A DNA stretch of 64,000 bases from Nostoc sp. 'Peltigera membranacea cyanobiont' 210A (GTDB lineage: Bacteria > Cyanobacteriota > Cyanobacteriia > Cyanobacteriales > Nostocaceae): contig NZ_NOLJ01000010.1 in assembly GCF_002246015.1 (NCBI RefSeq), positions 68,378-132,377 of the forward strand, written 5' to 3'. Shown here piece by piece: positions 19,226-28,407 of this stretch. A program made the position numbers and the translations under genes. The notes under the pieces were generated by a model that had not been told where the DNA came from, did no database searches, and saw nothing but the letters and a program-made list of their open reading frames with translations. Each line of letters starts with the position of its first letter. Within the stretch, counting starts at the first letter, position 1.

Positions 19226-20593
19226 TCAAGATACAAAATTTTTCTGGGGAATTTTTAAGATTTCATGGTAAAGTGCCGACATCTCGGAAGCAACAGTATC
19301 CATTGTACGTACTGGCTGGATACCTTGACGTAATTTAGCTAGTAAATCGGCGTCTTTGGCTAAAGTTGCGATCGCATCAGTCCATGCTTGTACATCTTTG
19401 GCTGGGACTAACCAACCATCAACTCCGTGACGAACTAATTCAGCAATTCCTCCTAAATTTGAACCGATTACAGGAGTACCAACAGCTTGGGCTTCAAGAA
19501 CTACTAAAGGTCCGGTTTCTAACCATTGCGATGGTACTGCTAATAGATCGAAACTCGCCAGTGCCTCTGGGACTGAAGAGCGTGAAAGAGGCTCGGCAAT
19601 GCGAATCCGGCTGTCACGAGCAGCGATTTCCAAAACCCTGTCTCGAATGTCTCTGCCTGTATTTTCCTGAAGTATGCCATGAATCACCAATTCTACAGGT
19701 AGATTAGTCGGCAAGCCTTGCACTGCTTTTACCAAGATTTCCACTCCCTTCGTCGTGTGCCACCTCCCTAAAAAGCCAATCCTTAAAACACCTTCTTGGC
19801 GTTTTGTCTGTGTTTTTATTTGTGGGTAGGAACTAGATACACCTTGCCGACAGAGAACTAATTTTTCTTTTGACAAGCCGCTGACTATCAAAGCATCGTA
19901 ACTCCACTGACACGGTGTCACAATCTGGTCGATCAGATGCTCCATCTGTCGCAGTTTAGTTAGGTGATACTTCGCCAAAGAAGGTAAGCCCAGCGCTCTG
20001 CCCATCTGGTGCAACTGAACAGTCGGTGACTTTAGCAATTTGTTCTTGGCTGCTGTAGCTACAGACAGAGGAATTTGACTCAATGCCCGGACTGCCCACT
20101 CTGGCACTTTTTCGGGAACGCCATAGCAATATCCGCAGCCAACCTCGCTTTTCAGCCCTTCACAAGGCGAAAGCCCGTTTAGCATCAGCGTACCGCGCAG
20201 ACATATAATATCAGGCATATGAACTGTCAACACTGTGGGCATTCCTATCTTTTTGGCGAGCGCGAGATGGTGCAGCCCGCAGTGCCAATGCCAAGAGTGT
20301 TGGTGGTATAAATCTGCTTTGTGCGCTTTTAGCCACCGGGAAAAATAGTTAAACCCCCCTGGTAGCTCTTTTTGGTGAAACTGGGCATCGGTAGGGGAGG
20401 GAAATACTGGATAGCGATAAACCTCTACACCGTTGTAATCGTAAGAGGTAACTTCCTGTCTTCCGACCTCAGCGGCTGCAACGACGCTTTCTATTTTATG
20501 CAATTGCAGCCCTTGTGCCAAATTGTCTACATATACCTCAGTGCCACCGTATGACTGTGGAAAATAACGAGTAATTGCTTGGATTACTTTCAT
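19226..20593 (-). CDS. GT4 family glycosyltransferase, paralogue A
   Basis: A 455-residue GT-B enzyme. The N-terminal YGGTEVYVDNLAQGL is the acceptor-side glycine loop; the C-terminal domain has IGFLGRWHTTKGVEILVKAV and the EX7E motif ETGPLVVLEAQAVGTP, as in GT4. A cysteine-rich insert, CEGLKSEVGCGYCYG, sits in the middle. It is a tandem duplicate of 20658-22022 (same length, same motifs), with a 62-bp stretch of perfect nucleotide identity near the 3' end of the two genes, suggesting recent gene conversion. Confidence 0.9.
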   Translation of the reverse strand: MKVIQAITRYFPQSYGGTEVYVDNLAQGLQLHKIESVVAAAEVGRQEVTSYDYNGVEVYRYPVFPSPTDAQFHQKELPGGFNYFSRWLKAHKADLYHQHSWHWHCGLHHLALAKKIGMPTVLTVHMPDIICLRGTLMLNGLSPCEGLKSEVGCGYCYGVPEKVPEWAVRALSQIPLSVATAAKNKLLKSPTVQLHQMGRALGLPSLAKYHLTKLRQMEHLIDQIVTPCQWSYDALIVSGLSKEKLVLCRQGVSSSYPQIKTQTKRQEGVLRIGFLGRWHTTKGVEILVKAVQGLPTNLPVELVIHGILQENTGRDIRDRVLEIAARDSRIRIAEPLSRSSVPEALASFDLLAVPSQWLETGPLVVLEAQAVGTPVIGSNLGGIAELVRHGVDGWLVPAKDVQAWTDAIATLAKDADLLAKLRQGIQPVRTMDTVASEMSALYHEILKIPQKNFVS

Positions 20594-20657
20594 AAAAATC
20601 CTTGTGAAATCAAATAATTTTGGAAAATTGCTTTCCTGATAGGCAGTATTCAGTTAA

Positions 20658-22022
20658 TCAATAGGAAAAATGTTTTTTATTGATTGCTAAAATTTCCTTG
20701 TAAAGTCCTACCATCTCTGAAGCGACAGTGTCCATTGTCCGCACAGGCTGGATACCTTGACGTAATTTAGCTAGTAAATCGGCGTCTTTGGCTAAAGTTG
20801 CGATCGCTTCAGCCCATGCTTGGACATCTTTGGCTGGAACCAACCAACCATCAATCCCATGACGAACTAACTCAGCAATCCCTCCTAAATTTGAACCTAG
20901 TACGGGAATGCCCATAGCTTGTGCTTCTAAGGCAACTATGGGGCCAGTTTCTAACCACTGCGATGGTATTGCTAGTATATCGAAACCTGCTAATGCCTCT
21001 GGTACTGCTTCGCGTGAAAGTGGTTCAGCAATCCGAATCCGGCTATCACGAGCAGCGATCGCCATAACTTTTTCCCGATTGGCAGCACCGTATTTTCCCG
21101 GATGAGTAGCATGAAGAATTAACTCTACAGGTACATCATTCGGTAGACTATGTACGGCTTCTACTAAAACTTGTACCCCTTTAGTTTCTTGCCAGCGACC
21201 CAAAAAGCCGATTTTTAATGTAGAGTTTTGTAGTTTATTTGGTGTTATTTCACGTTTGAAAGTGTTAGCAACACCTTGTCGAGAGACAGTAAGTTTTTCG
21301 GGAGGAACATTGTTTGCAACAAAAGCATTGTATTGCCAATTACTCGTTACAACAATGCGATCGGCTAGTTTTGCTAGTTGCATCAAATTGCGTCTATGTT
21401 GAGACACGAGGGTAGGAATACCAAGAGTTTTACCAAGCAGGCGTAGCTTGAAACTTTTAGAGGTAAGTAATTTTGTTTCTGCCGCTATGCCAACATCCAA
21501 GGGAACTTGACTAAAAGCCTTGAGCATCCAAGGCGATACTTGCTTTGCTACTCCCAAACATTGACTACAATTAACAGAGTCAATCAGCCCATTGCAAGGT
21601 TCTTCACCCCAGCGCATCATCGTACCACGCAGACATATAGGCTCAGGTATGTGTACAGTAACTACAGTAGCCATCCCTAACTGGCGGGCGAGAGCCAGAT
21701 GATGTAAACCGCAGTCAAATCGCCATGAATGTTGATGGTATACATCGGCTCGATTGTTTTCTAGCCAATTAGCAAAATTTTTAAAGCCGCCGTGGGGTAG
21801 CTGCTTGTGTACCTCTATCTTACTGGGGTTAGGAAAAACAGGATAACGATAAACTGAGATGCCATTGTATTCGTAGCTATCTTCTTCTGTACCTTGTTTA
21901 GGAGCAGCAACAATACTTTCTAGTCCATGTGCTTGTAAGCCATGCAGTAATGAATCTAAGTATACTTCAGCACCGGCTGATGTATCAGGAAAATACCAGC
22001 TAGTTGTATGGATTAGCTTCAT
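20658..22022 (-). CDS. GT4 family glycosyltransferase, paralogue B
   Basis: A 454-residue paralogue of the preceding gene with the same architecture: SAGAEVYLDSLLHGL, the cysteine insert CNGLIDSVNCSQCLG, IGFLGRWQETKGVQVLVEAV and ETGPIVALEAQAMGIP. First gene of the minus-strand glycan cluster; its promoter should lie in the roughly 430-bp gap before the glyoxalase gene. Working model: the two paralogues add related sugars in succession. Confidence 0.9.
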   Translation of the reverse strand: MKLIHTTSWYFPDTSAGAEVYLDSLLHGLQAHGLESIVAAPKQGTEEDSYEYNGISVYRYPVFPNPSKIEVHKQLPHGGFKNFANWLENNRADVYHQHSWRFDCGLHHLALARQLGMATVVTVHIPEPICLRGTMMRWGEEPCNGLIDSVNCSQCLGVAKQVSPWMLKAFSQVPLDVGIAAETKLLTSKSFKLRLLGKTLGIPTLVSQHRRNLMQLAKLADRIVVTSNWQYNAFVANNVPPEKLTVSRQGVANTFKREITPNKLQNSTLKIGFLGRWQETKGVQVLVEAVHSLPNDVPVELILHATHPGKYGAANREKVMAIAARDSRIRIAEPLSREAVPEALAGFDILAIPSQWLETGPIVALEAQAMGIPVLGSNLGGIAELVRHGIDGWLVPAKDVQAWAEAIATLAKDADLLAKLRQGIQPVRTMDTVASEMVGLYKEILAINKKHFSY

Positions 22023-22450
22023 TTATGAACCTGCAAAGAAAAAATTGGAAAACTCATCTTTTTTTACCACGATTGATTGCTCTATTTAATCGTTATTAAC
22101 ATCTATCTTTTATAAATAACCCAAAGTGAATCTATAAGATTCCGTATTATCCGTATTAATAGTTAGTATGTACAAATAAAAAATTTTCGATGACTGATTT
22201 GGTGTTTTTGAGTAAAAAAGACAATTTAGGACAAAAAGAACAGAATAAATCTAACTTAGCTTTTACACTTCCTCCCAGAGAAATTTTACTGATATACCCA
22301 AATCATAATTTATAGTTACTTATCATATTTTTAAGTATTATTACGGTTGTGTACTATCATAGTATTTATGGACTTTCTCAACCTTTTCTCACTGAGATAT
22401 TTAAGATTGCTGATAAATTCCAAAGTACTTATCTTGAAAGGGAGATATTA
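22023..22450. other. Divergent promoter region, AT-rich
   Basis: About 430 bp separating the glycan cluster (minus) and the glyoxalase II gene (plus). No repeat or RNA gene was seen. A longer frame for the plus gene starts at 22349, but the ribosome site supports 22451, so this segment is treated as leader. Confidence 0.5.
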
Positions 22451-23224
22451 ATGCAAGTAATCAGGCTTGAGGCACTCTCGGATAACTACATATTTTTGCT
22501 GGTGGATCGCCAGCAACAAATTGCTGCGGTTGTAGATCCAGCAGAGGCTGAACCAGTACTAAAGCAACTTGCACAGTTAAAAGTTGAGTTGGTAGCGATT
22601 TTCAACACACACCACCACAATGACCATGTAGGTGGCAATCAGCAATTAATAGAACACTTCCCGCAACTAACAGTCTACGGTGGCGTCGAAGATCGCGGGC
22701 GAATTCCCGGACAGCAGGTGTTTTTGCAACAAGGCGATCGCGTCCAGTTTGCAGATCGCATAGCTGAAGTTATTTTTGTTCCCGGACATACCCGCGCTCA
22801 CATCGCTTACTACTTTCCCCCCGAAAAAGCTGGTGAGACAGGCGATTTATTTTGCGGCGATACCTTATTTTCTGGCGGTTGCGGTCGTTTGTTTGAAGGA
22901 ACACCAACTCAAATGGTTGATTCTTTAAGCAAACTGCGCTCTTTACCAGATGATACACGTATCTGGTGTGCCCACGAATACACTTTAGGAAATCTGCAAT
23001 TTGCCCTCACTGTGGATGGTGACAATGCCGACTTACAAAGACGCTTCAATGAAGTGAAAACTTATCGTAGTCGAGGAGAAGCTACTATACCCTCGCTGCT
23101 GGGAATGGAGAAGCGAACCAATCCCTTTTTACGTTGGGATCAACCATCATTACAATCAACCGTTAAAGGTAGCGATGGAGTGCAAACCTTTGCGCGGATA
23201 CGGGAAATGAAAAATAACTTTTAG
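22451..23224 (+). CDS. gloB: Hydroxyacylglutathione hydrolase (glyoxalase II)
   Basis: Hydrolyses S-lactoylglutathione to D-lactate and glutathione, completing methylglyoxal detoxification in the cytoplasm. A 257-residue metallo-beta-lactamase-fold protein with NTHHHNDHVGG (residues about 52-62, dinuclear metal site), FVPGHTRAHIAYYF and FCGDTLFSGGCGRLFEGTP, and CAHEYTLGNLQFA, all hallmarks of GloB. The C-terminal substrate domain (NPFLRWDQP) is present. I start at 22451, where GGGAG precedes the ATG at good distance and the protein begins MQVIRLEALSDNY; the frame runs 34 codons further upstream without a comparable ribosome site. Confidence 0.93.
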   Translation: MQVIRLEALSDNYIFLLVDRQQQIAAVVDPAEAEPVLKQLAQLKVELVAIFNTHHHNDHVGGNQQLIEHFPQLTVYGGVEDRGRIPGQQVFLQQGDRVQFADRIAEVIFVPGHTRAHIAYYFPPEKAGETGDLFCGDTLFSGGCGRLFEGTPTQMVDSLSKLRSLPDDTRIWCAHEYTLGNLQFALTVDGDNADLQRRFNEVKTYRSRGEATIPSLLGMEKRTNPFLRWDQPSLQSTVKGSDGVQTFARIREMKNNF

Positions 23225-23549
23225 GTATTGGGCATGGGGCATTGATTATTCTCCCCTGCTCCCCCAACTTTCTAGCGCTAATAGTTGCGATCGCACCCTT
23301 CCTTTCGCTAGGATCTGTAAGCTTTAGGGTATGGGCAAAGCTACTTGGGACAATATACTCATTTCAGGAGTTCTAAGTTCTGAAAAAACACTAGTTATTC
23401 AGGACTCTTTACTCAGCACTAGCTCAACGCCCTGCTACAGCTAACAGCACTGGCTCAACGCCCCGCTACAGCTAACAGCACTGTTTTAGTGAGCTATGCT
23501 GCTCAAACCCACCCAAATTAATCAGATTTTACAGGAAAAACGAAAAACG
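23225..23549. other. Gene-free region upstream of rplI with 31-bp tandem repeat
   Basis: Contains an AT-poor segment with GGGCATGGGGCATTG and CTCCCCTGCTCCCCCAAC (both common intergenic strings) and, at 23414-23482, two full copies plus a partial copy of the tandem repeat described in the next entry. The rplI promoter presumably lies here. Confidence 0.5.
23414..23482 (+). repeat. 31-bp tandem repeat, two copies plus partial third
   Basis: Unit begins CAGCACTAGCTCAACGCCC and continues CTGCTACAGCTAA; starts at 23414, 23445 and 23476, with one or two base differences between units. It lies directly upstream of rplI-dnaB, so it could influence expression, but it may simply be a repeat expansion. 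Confidence 0.75.
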
Positions 23550-24008
23550 ATGGCGAAACGCGTGCAGTTAGTTTTAAATCAGGATATCAGCAAGCTGGGA
23601 AAATCTGGCGACTTAGTGGAAGTAGCTCCTGGCTACGCTCGTAACTATCTGATTCCCCAGAAATTGGCAACCAATGCCACTCCTGGTATTCTCAAGCAAG
23701 TAGAGCGTCGTCGCGAGCAAGAGCGTCAACGGCAATTAGAACTCAGACAACAAGCTCTTGAGCAAAAAGAATCTTTAGAAAAAGTTGGCAGTTTGACAAT
23801 TGCCAAGCCAGTTGGTGAAAACGAAGCAATTTTCGGTACTATCACCACCCAAGATGTTGTAGATGCAATTAAGGCAGCCACCGGTCAAGAAATCGATCGG
23901 CGTGGAATTACCATCCCCGATATTAACCACCTTGGTACTTATCAAGCCGAAATCAAGCTGCATTCGGAAGTAGCGGCGCAAGTCGATATTCAAGTAGTCG
24001 CTAGCTAA
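23550..24008 (+). CDS. rplI: 50S ribosomal protein L9
   Basis: Binds 23S rRNA at the base of the L1 stalk. The 152-residue product begins MAKRVQLVLNQDISKLGKSG and has the L9 signature GDLVEVAPGYARNYLIPQKLA, a long connecting helix (LKQVERRREQERQRQLELRQQ) and the C-terminal domain. The upstream frame to 23496 is ignored because AGGAAAAA precedes the start at 23550 and homologues begin there. It precedes dnaB, as in many bacteria. Confidence 0.96.
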   Translation: MAKRVQLVLNQDISKLGKSGDLVEVAPGYARNYLIPQKLATNATPGILKQVERRREQERQRQLELRQQALEQKESLEKVGSLTIAKPVGENEAIFGTITTQDVVDAIKAATGQEIDRRGITIPDINHLGTYQAEIKLHSEVAAQVDIQVVAS

Positions 24009-24101
24009 CTCAGGAGAGGGACAAAGGGACGCAAAGATGTAGGTAGGGATGAGGATGAGGGAGCAAGGTAAGTAAAAGTGAATAACTCCTAACTCTTGTA
24101 C

Positions 24102-24155
24102 AGACGCGATTAATCGCGTCTCTAATCCTACACGGACGCGATTAATCGCGTCTCT
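24102..24155. repeat. Two tandem copies of the palindrome AGACGCGATTAATCGCGTCTCT
   Basis: Copies at about 24102-24123 and 24134-24155, each a near-perfect palindrome. Variants of the same family occur at 36813-36832 and 49567-49660. They sit between rplI and dnaB but not next to a T-run, so they are mobile-type repeats more likely than terminators. Confidence 0.75.
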
Positions 24156-24182
24156 AGCAAAATCTCAAAACTAAAATCGTTT

Positions 24183-27080
24183 ATGGCTGAAGAATTGAGT
24201 TTTCAAGGCGATGGTAGCGATGCCTACGGCGGTAAACTACGCCTCCCACCACAAAATATTGAGGCGGAAGAAGCGATTTTGGGGGGTATTTTGCTAGATC
24301 CAGAAGCGATTAGTCGAGTTAGCGATCGCCTTCTTCCTGAAGCTTTTTACATTAGCGCTCACAAAGATATTTATCAAGCCGCTGTGAGGCTCCACACCCA
24401 AGGTAAAGCCACAGACTTGCTCTCAGTAACAAGTTGGCTGACTGATAATGAAATGCTAGCCCGCATTGGTGGGAGAAATAAATTAGCAACTCTGGTAGAC
24501 CGCACAGTGTCAGCCGTGAACATCGATGCCTTAGCAGGCTTAGTCATGGACAAATACCTGCGGCGGCGCTTAATTAAAGCTGGGAATGAAATTGTACATC
24601 TTGGTTACGAGACAGAAACCGAGTTACCACAGGTTTTAGATCAGGCAGAACAGAAAGTATTCGGCGTTACTCAAGAACGTCCCCAATCGGGTTTAGTTCA
24701 CATTTCTGATACTCTAATTAATAATTTTCAGGATATTGAAGATAGAAATCAAGGCATCGCCTTACCTGGAATTCCCTGCGGATTTTACGATTTAGATGCC
24801 ATGACCAGCGGCTTTCAGCGTTCTGATTTGATTATTGTTGCTGGTAGACCATCGATGGGAAAATGCCTCAGCCATGATTCAGAAATAGTTTTGGCAGATG
24901 GAACAATTACCACAATTGAAGAATTATATAAACAACGTCATGTTTCGACTCCGGTTCCATCGAGCGAAGCCGAGATGCTCAACACAAGTGGCTCATTATT
25001 GACGCTAAACAACGACTGGAAATTTACCTTTACTCAACCCTGTGCATTTGTAGATGATGGTATCAAACCAGTTTTTCGAGTAACAACTCGCTTAGGTAGG
25101 TCTATTGAAACTACAATCACTCACCCATATTTGACTATTAAAGGCTGGGAAAAATTAGAAAATCTGACAGTTGGCGATAAGATTGCTGTTCCGCGAAAAA
25201 TAAATGTATTTGGTACAAAAACTATCCGTGAGTGCGAAGTAAAGTTATTAGCATACTTAATTGGCGATGGTGGTTTAACAAACTGCACTTCACGATTTAC
25301 AAATAGTAATCCGTTATTGCAAGCAGAATTTTCTCAAGCAGTTGCTGATTTTGTTGGTTTAAAAATTCGCACTCATGATTCTCAAGGAACACGTACACCA
25401 TCACTTTGTGTACGTGGAGACTTGGAATTTATTGCAATTCAAAGACAGATTTTTGCTGAAAGTTTTAAACTAGCGATTCAATCGCAGTCATTGACAGGAA
25501 AAGAAATCAGCCAATTAGTTGGAGTCAGCCCTACTTTACATTGCGCTTGGAAGCAAGGAGAGTGTGTATCAACTTTAGAAACTTTTGAGCTATTGTGCGA
25601 AATTTTACAATTAGATTTAGAAGAGTTTGTATCTCATGGATTTGCTTGTATGAGCAAATCTCGGAAGAATTCGCTAACACTTTGGTTAGAAGAATTAGGT
25701 TTGTGGGGCAAAGATGCTCATTCTAAAACTATCCCAAACATCGTTTTTAAATTAGAGCGATCGCAAATAGCCTTATTCCTCAATCGTCTCTTTGCTACTG
25801 ATGGATGGGCTGCACTACTTACTAGCGGTCAATCACAGTTAGGCTATGCAACAGTCAGCGATAAACTAGCAAGACAAATTCAACATCTTTTATTAAGATT
25901 TGGCATTATTGCATCACTCAAAAAAAGGTCTGTTAAGTATAAAAATACCCGCAGACCAGCGTGGCAATTAGATATTACTGATGCCTTATCTATCAAAACT
26001 TTTATCACAGAAATAGGTATCTTTAGTAAAGAAGAAGCAATAGCAAAAGTTGCAGATGCAATATCTCAAAAAAGATATCAAACTAATCGTGACTTGATAC
26101 CTGTAGAGATTTGGGAACAAATAGCAGTAGCAAAAGGCAATGAAACTTGGAGTAGTTTAGCTAGACGGGCTGGTATTCAAGGGCCAACAAATATGCATGT
26201 TGGTAAACGTGCTTTCAAGCGGGAAAGACTTTGGATACTAGCTACAGCTTTAGATAATTTACCACTTCAACAGTTAGCAACTAGTGATATTTATTGGGAT
26301 GAAATAGTTGCGATTGAGTTAGTGGGGAACAAACAAGTTTATGACTTAACAATTCCAGAAACACACAATTTTGTTGCTAATGATATTTGTGTACACAATA
26401 CAGCCTTTTGCTTAAACCTTGCTCATAATATCGCCGCTTCTTATAAATTACCAGTTGCTTTTTTCAGCTTGGAAATGTCTAAAGAGCAACTGACGCAACG
26501 TTTATTAGCTAGTGAAGCGCAAATTGAAAGTAGTTATTTGCGAACTGGTCGCCTCAGTCAAACACAGTGGGAACCTTTAAGCCGTGCTATTGGTATCCTA
26601 TCCGAGATGCCAATTTATATTGACGATACGCCGAATATTACAGTTACACAAATGCGTAGTCAGTCAAGAAGACTGCAAGCTGAAATTGGAACTGAATTAG
26701 GATTAATTGTAATAGATTACTTGCAATTGATGGAAGGAGCAGGTGATAATCGCGTACAAGAATTATCAAAAATTACGCGTCAACTCAAAGGTTTAGCGCG
26801 GGAATTATCTGTTCCAGTTATTGCATTATCTCAGTTGAGTCGAGGGGTGGAAGCGCGTACTAACAAACGCCCGATGTTATCTGATTTACGCGAAAGTGGC
26901 TCGATTGAACAGGACGCGGATTTAGTAATAATGTTGTACCGCGATGAATATTACTCTCCTGACACTCCCGATCGCGGCATCGCAGAAGTAATTATAGCTA
27001 AACACCGCAACGGCCCTACAGGTACTGCGAAACTTTTGTTTAATCCACAATTTACAAAGTTTCAAAATTTAAAAATTTAG
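24183..27080 (+). CDS. dnaB: Replicative DNA helicase DnaB containing an intein
   Basis: Unwinds DNA ahead of the replisome as a hexamer. The N-terminal extein (residues 1-227) has the primase-binding domain (LPPQNIEAEEAILGGILLD) and ends in the Walker A motif GRPSMGK; an intein occupies 228-739; the C-terminal extein resumes TAFCLNLAHN and carries IVIDYLQLM (Walker B) and SQLSRGVEARTNKRPMLSDL followed by the SGSIEQDADLVIML motif. The intein must be spliced out to give a 453-residue helicase; until then the ATP-binding loop is broken, so splicing is essential. rplI lies just upstream. Confidence 0.96.
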   Translation: MAEELSFQGDGSDAYGGKLRLPPQNIEAEEAILGGILLDPEAISRVSDRLLPEAFYISAHKDIYQAAVRLHTQGKATDLLSVTSWLTDNEMLARIGGRNKLATLVDRTVSAVNIDALAGLVMDKYLRRRLIKAGNEIVHLGYETETELPQVLDQAEQKVFGVTQERPQSGLVHISDTLINNFQDIEDRNQGIALPGIPCGFYDLDAMTSGFQRSDLIIVAGRPSMGKCLSHDSEIVLADGTITTIEELYKQRHVSTPVPSSEAEMLNTSGSLLTLNNDWKFTFTQPCAFVDDGIKPVFRVTTRLGRSIETTITHPYLTIKGWEKLENLTVGDKIAVPRKINVFGTKTIRECEVKLLAYLIGDGGLTNCTSRFTNSNPLLQAEFSQAVADFVGLKIRTHDSQGTRTPSLCVRGDLEFIAIQRQIFAESFKLAIQSQSLTGKEISQLVGVSPTLHCAWKQGECVSTLETFELLCEILQLDLEEFVSHGFACMSKSRKNSLTLWLEELGLWGKDAHSKTIPNIVFKLERSQIALFLNRLFATDGWAALLTSGQSQLGYATVSDKLARQIQHLLLRFGIIASLKKRSVKYKNTRRPAWQLDITDALSIKTFITEIGIFSKEEAIAKVADAISQKRYQTNRDLIPVEIWEQIAVAKGNETWSSLARRAGIQGPTNMHVGKRAFKRERLWILATALDNLPLQQLATSDIYWDEIVAIELVGNKQVYDLTIPETHNFVANDICVHNTAFCLNLAHNIAASYKLPVAFFSLEMSKEQLTQRLLASEAQIESSYLRTGRLSQTQWEPLSRAIGILSEMPIYIDDTPNITVTQMRSQSRRLQAEIGTELGLIVIDYLQLMEGAGDNRVQELSKITRQLKGLARELSVPVIALSQLSRGVEARTNKRPMLSDLRESGSIEQDADLVIMLYRDEYYSPDTPDRGIAEVIIAKHRNGPTGTAKLLFNPQFTKFQNLKI
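24864..26399 (+). other. Intein in DnaB Walker A (512 residues, LAGLIDADG homing endonuclease)
   Basis: Starts with Cys (CLSHDSEIVLADG, block A), contains the B-block THPYLTIKGWEKL, the two LAGLIDADG-like helices LLAYLIGDG (about intein residue 126) and LNRLFATDG, and ends VYDLTIPETHNFVANDICVHN (blocks F and G), with the terminal HN and downstream Thr as required for splicing. Between the endonuclease segments there is a helix-turn-helix-like stretch (LTGKEISQLVGVSP and ETFELLCEILQLD) and a second similar stretch (SSLARRAGIQGPT). Length and intact motifs suggest a full-sized, possibly active, intein. Confidence 0.95.
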
Positions 27081-27104
27081 CCAGACTAAGTAATTATTTG
27101 AGCA

Positions 27105-27623
27105 ATGAATCAGCCTGATTTACTCATTAATGATCTATTTTTGCTAAATAGTCATTCTCTATTTGATAGTCTTATATCCATAATTAACTGGGATGAGCGT
27201 ATACTGGCACGAAAAACAGCTAGCTTTGGTTCACCATATAACTACTCAAACATTTCTTACGACTCATGCCCGATGCTGAATGAGTTACTTCCTATTATTG
27301 ATAGGCTTGAAGAAAACTTTGGGTTTCGACCAAACAATTGTTTAGTCAATTACTACACAAATGGTAACTCAACAATGGGATTTCACTCCGACTCAATTGA
27401 TGAACTAATGGACGATACTGGTATCTCTATTATTTCGTTAGGGGCTGAAAGAATAATTACATTTCAGAATAAACAAGACAAAAGCATTGAACATAGTTAC
27501 TTACTCAAAAGTGGTTCTCTACTTTTTATGCCTCAGAAGACACAGCAATACTGGAAGCATGGAATTCTTAAGCAACCAGAAACATTCGGACGCATCAGTT
27601 TGACCTTTAGATTGTTGGTATAG
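27105..27623 (+). CDS. AlkB-like 2-oxoglutarate/Fe(II) dioxygenase
   Basis: A 172-residue member of the AlkB family, which oxidatively demethylates alkylated bases in DNA or RNA. The Fe(II) ligands appear as HSDS (His94, Asp96) and KHGI (His152); 2-oxoglutarate and structural arginines in FGRISLTFR (163 and 169). NYYTNGNSTMGFHSD and ISLGAERIITF match the family core. It lies 24 bp after dnaB and may be co-transcribed, linking replication with lesion repair, but that is inference. The ribosome site is weak. Confidence 0.87.
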   Translation: MNQPDLLINDLFLLNSHSLFDSLISIINWDERILARKTASFGSPYNYSNISYDSCPMLNELLPIIDRLEENFGFRPNNCLVNYYTNGNSTMGFHSDSIDELMDDTGISIISLGAERIITFQNKQDKSIEHSYLLKSGSLLFMPQKTQQYWKHGILKQPETFGRISLTFRLLV

Positions 27624-27807
27624 TCGCGGCAATCCGATCAAAGTTACAGATACTTTTCTCATGTTTTCTAGCTGTACTTCTGCCCTATCCGTACTCTAAA
27701 ATACTTAATTTATTTGATAGGGCACTGGGCATTGAGAACAGAGAGAATAAAAACTTATTTTAATAATTCTCCCTTGTCCCCAGTACCCAATCCCCCGTCC
27801 CTAGTCG

Positions 27808-28329
27808 CTATTTTACTCCCAGCAATTCTACTTCAAAAACTAGAGTTGCATTGGGTGGAATTACGCCACCAGCACCACGAGCGCCATAGCCTAATTCAGA
27901 TGGGATGATTAACTGACGAAGACCCCCTACTTTCATGGTGCTAAGTCCTTCATCCCAACCTTTGATTACCTGTCCAGCACCGATTTTAAAGCTGAAGGGT
28001 TGACCGCGATCGCGTGAACTATCAAACTTAGTACCATCTTCTAGAGTGCCGACATAGTGAACTTCAACCGTTTGTCCAGATTTAGGAGTCGCCCCAGTCC
28101 CCTCTTTTAACTCCACATACTTTAATCCAGAGGGAGTGGTTACGGCATTAGCATCAGACATAGTATTACTCGCAATTAAGATATTGTTTTCAGTTACAGT
28201 TGTGGATACTGGCGGCGTTTGGGTTAACTCGGCAGCAATGGCAGTATTCTGTTTACTGCTTACTTGTCCTACAATCAAAAGCACAACACACACCAGCATG
28301 AAGGCCACGCTGAGGAAAATTGGTTTCAA
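27808..28329 (-). CDS. FKBP-type peptidyl-prolyl cis-trans isomerase
   Basis: A 173-residue prolyl isomerase. The N-terminal hydrophobic segment (about 5-22) acts as signal peptide or anchor, sending it to the thylakoid lumen or periplasm. A linker leads to the FKBP domain (about 66-173) with VEVHYVGTLEDGTKFDSSRD, GQVIKGWDEGL and ELGYGARGAGGVIPPNATL, covering the conserved active-site residues. Divergent or tail-to-tail neighbours are unrelated. Confidence 0.92.
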   Translation of the reverse strand: MKPIFLSVAFMLVCVVLLIVGQVSSKQNTAIAAELTQTPPVSTTVTENNILIASNTMSDANAVTTPSGLKYVELKEGTGATPKSGQTVEVHYVGTLEDGTKFDSSRDRGQPFSFKIGAGQVIKGWDEGLSTMKVGGLRQLIIPSELGYGARGAGGVIPPNATLVFEVELLGVK

Positions 28330-28407
28330 AATCAGTTCTCCTTACTTAGGTATCCTGGCAAAAAGATTACCAACAGGACACATTTAGTTTAAATCACAAA
28401 GGACATT

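Noticed and set aside
22349..22450. Upstream extension of the glyoxalase II frame
   Set aside because: Ribosome site and family start favour 22451.
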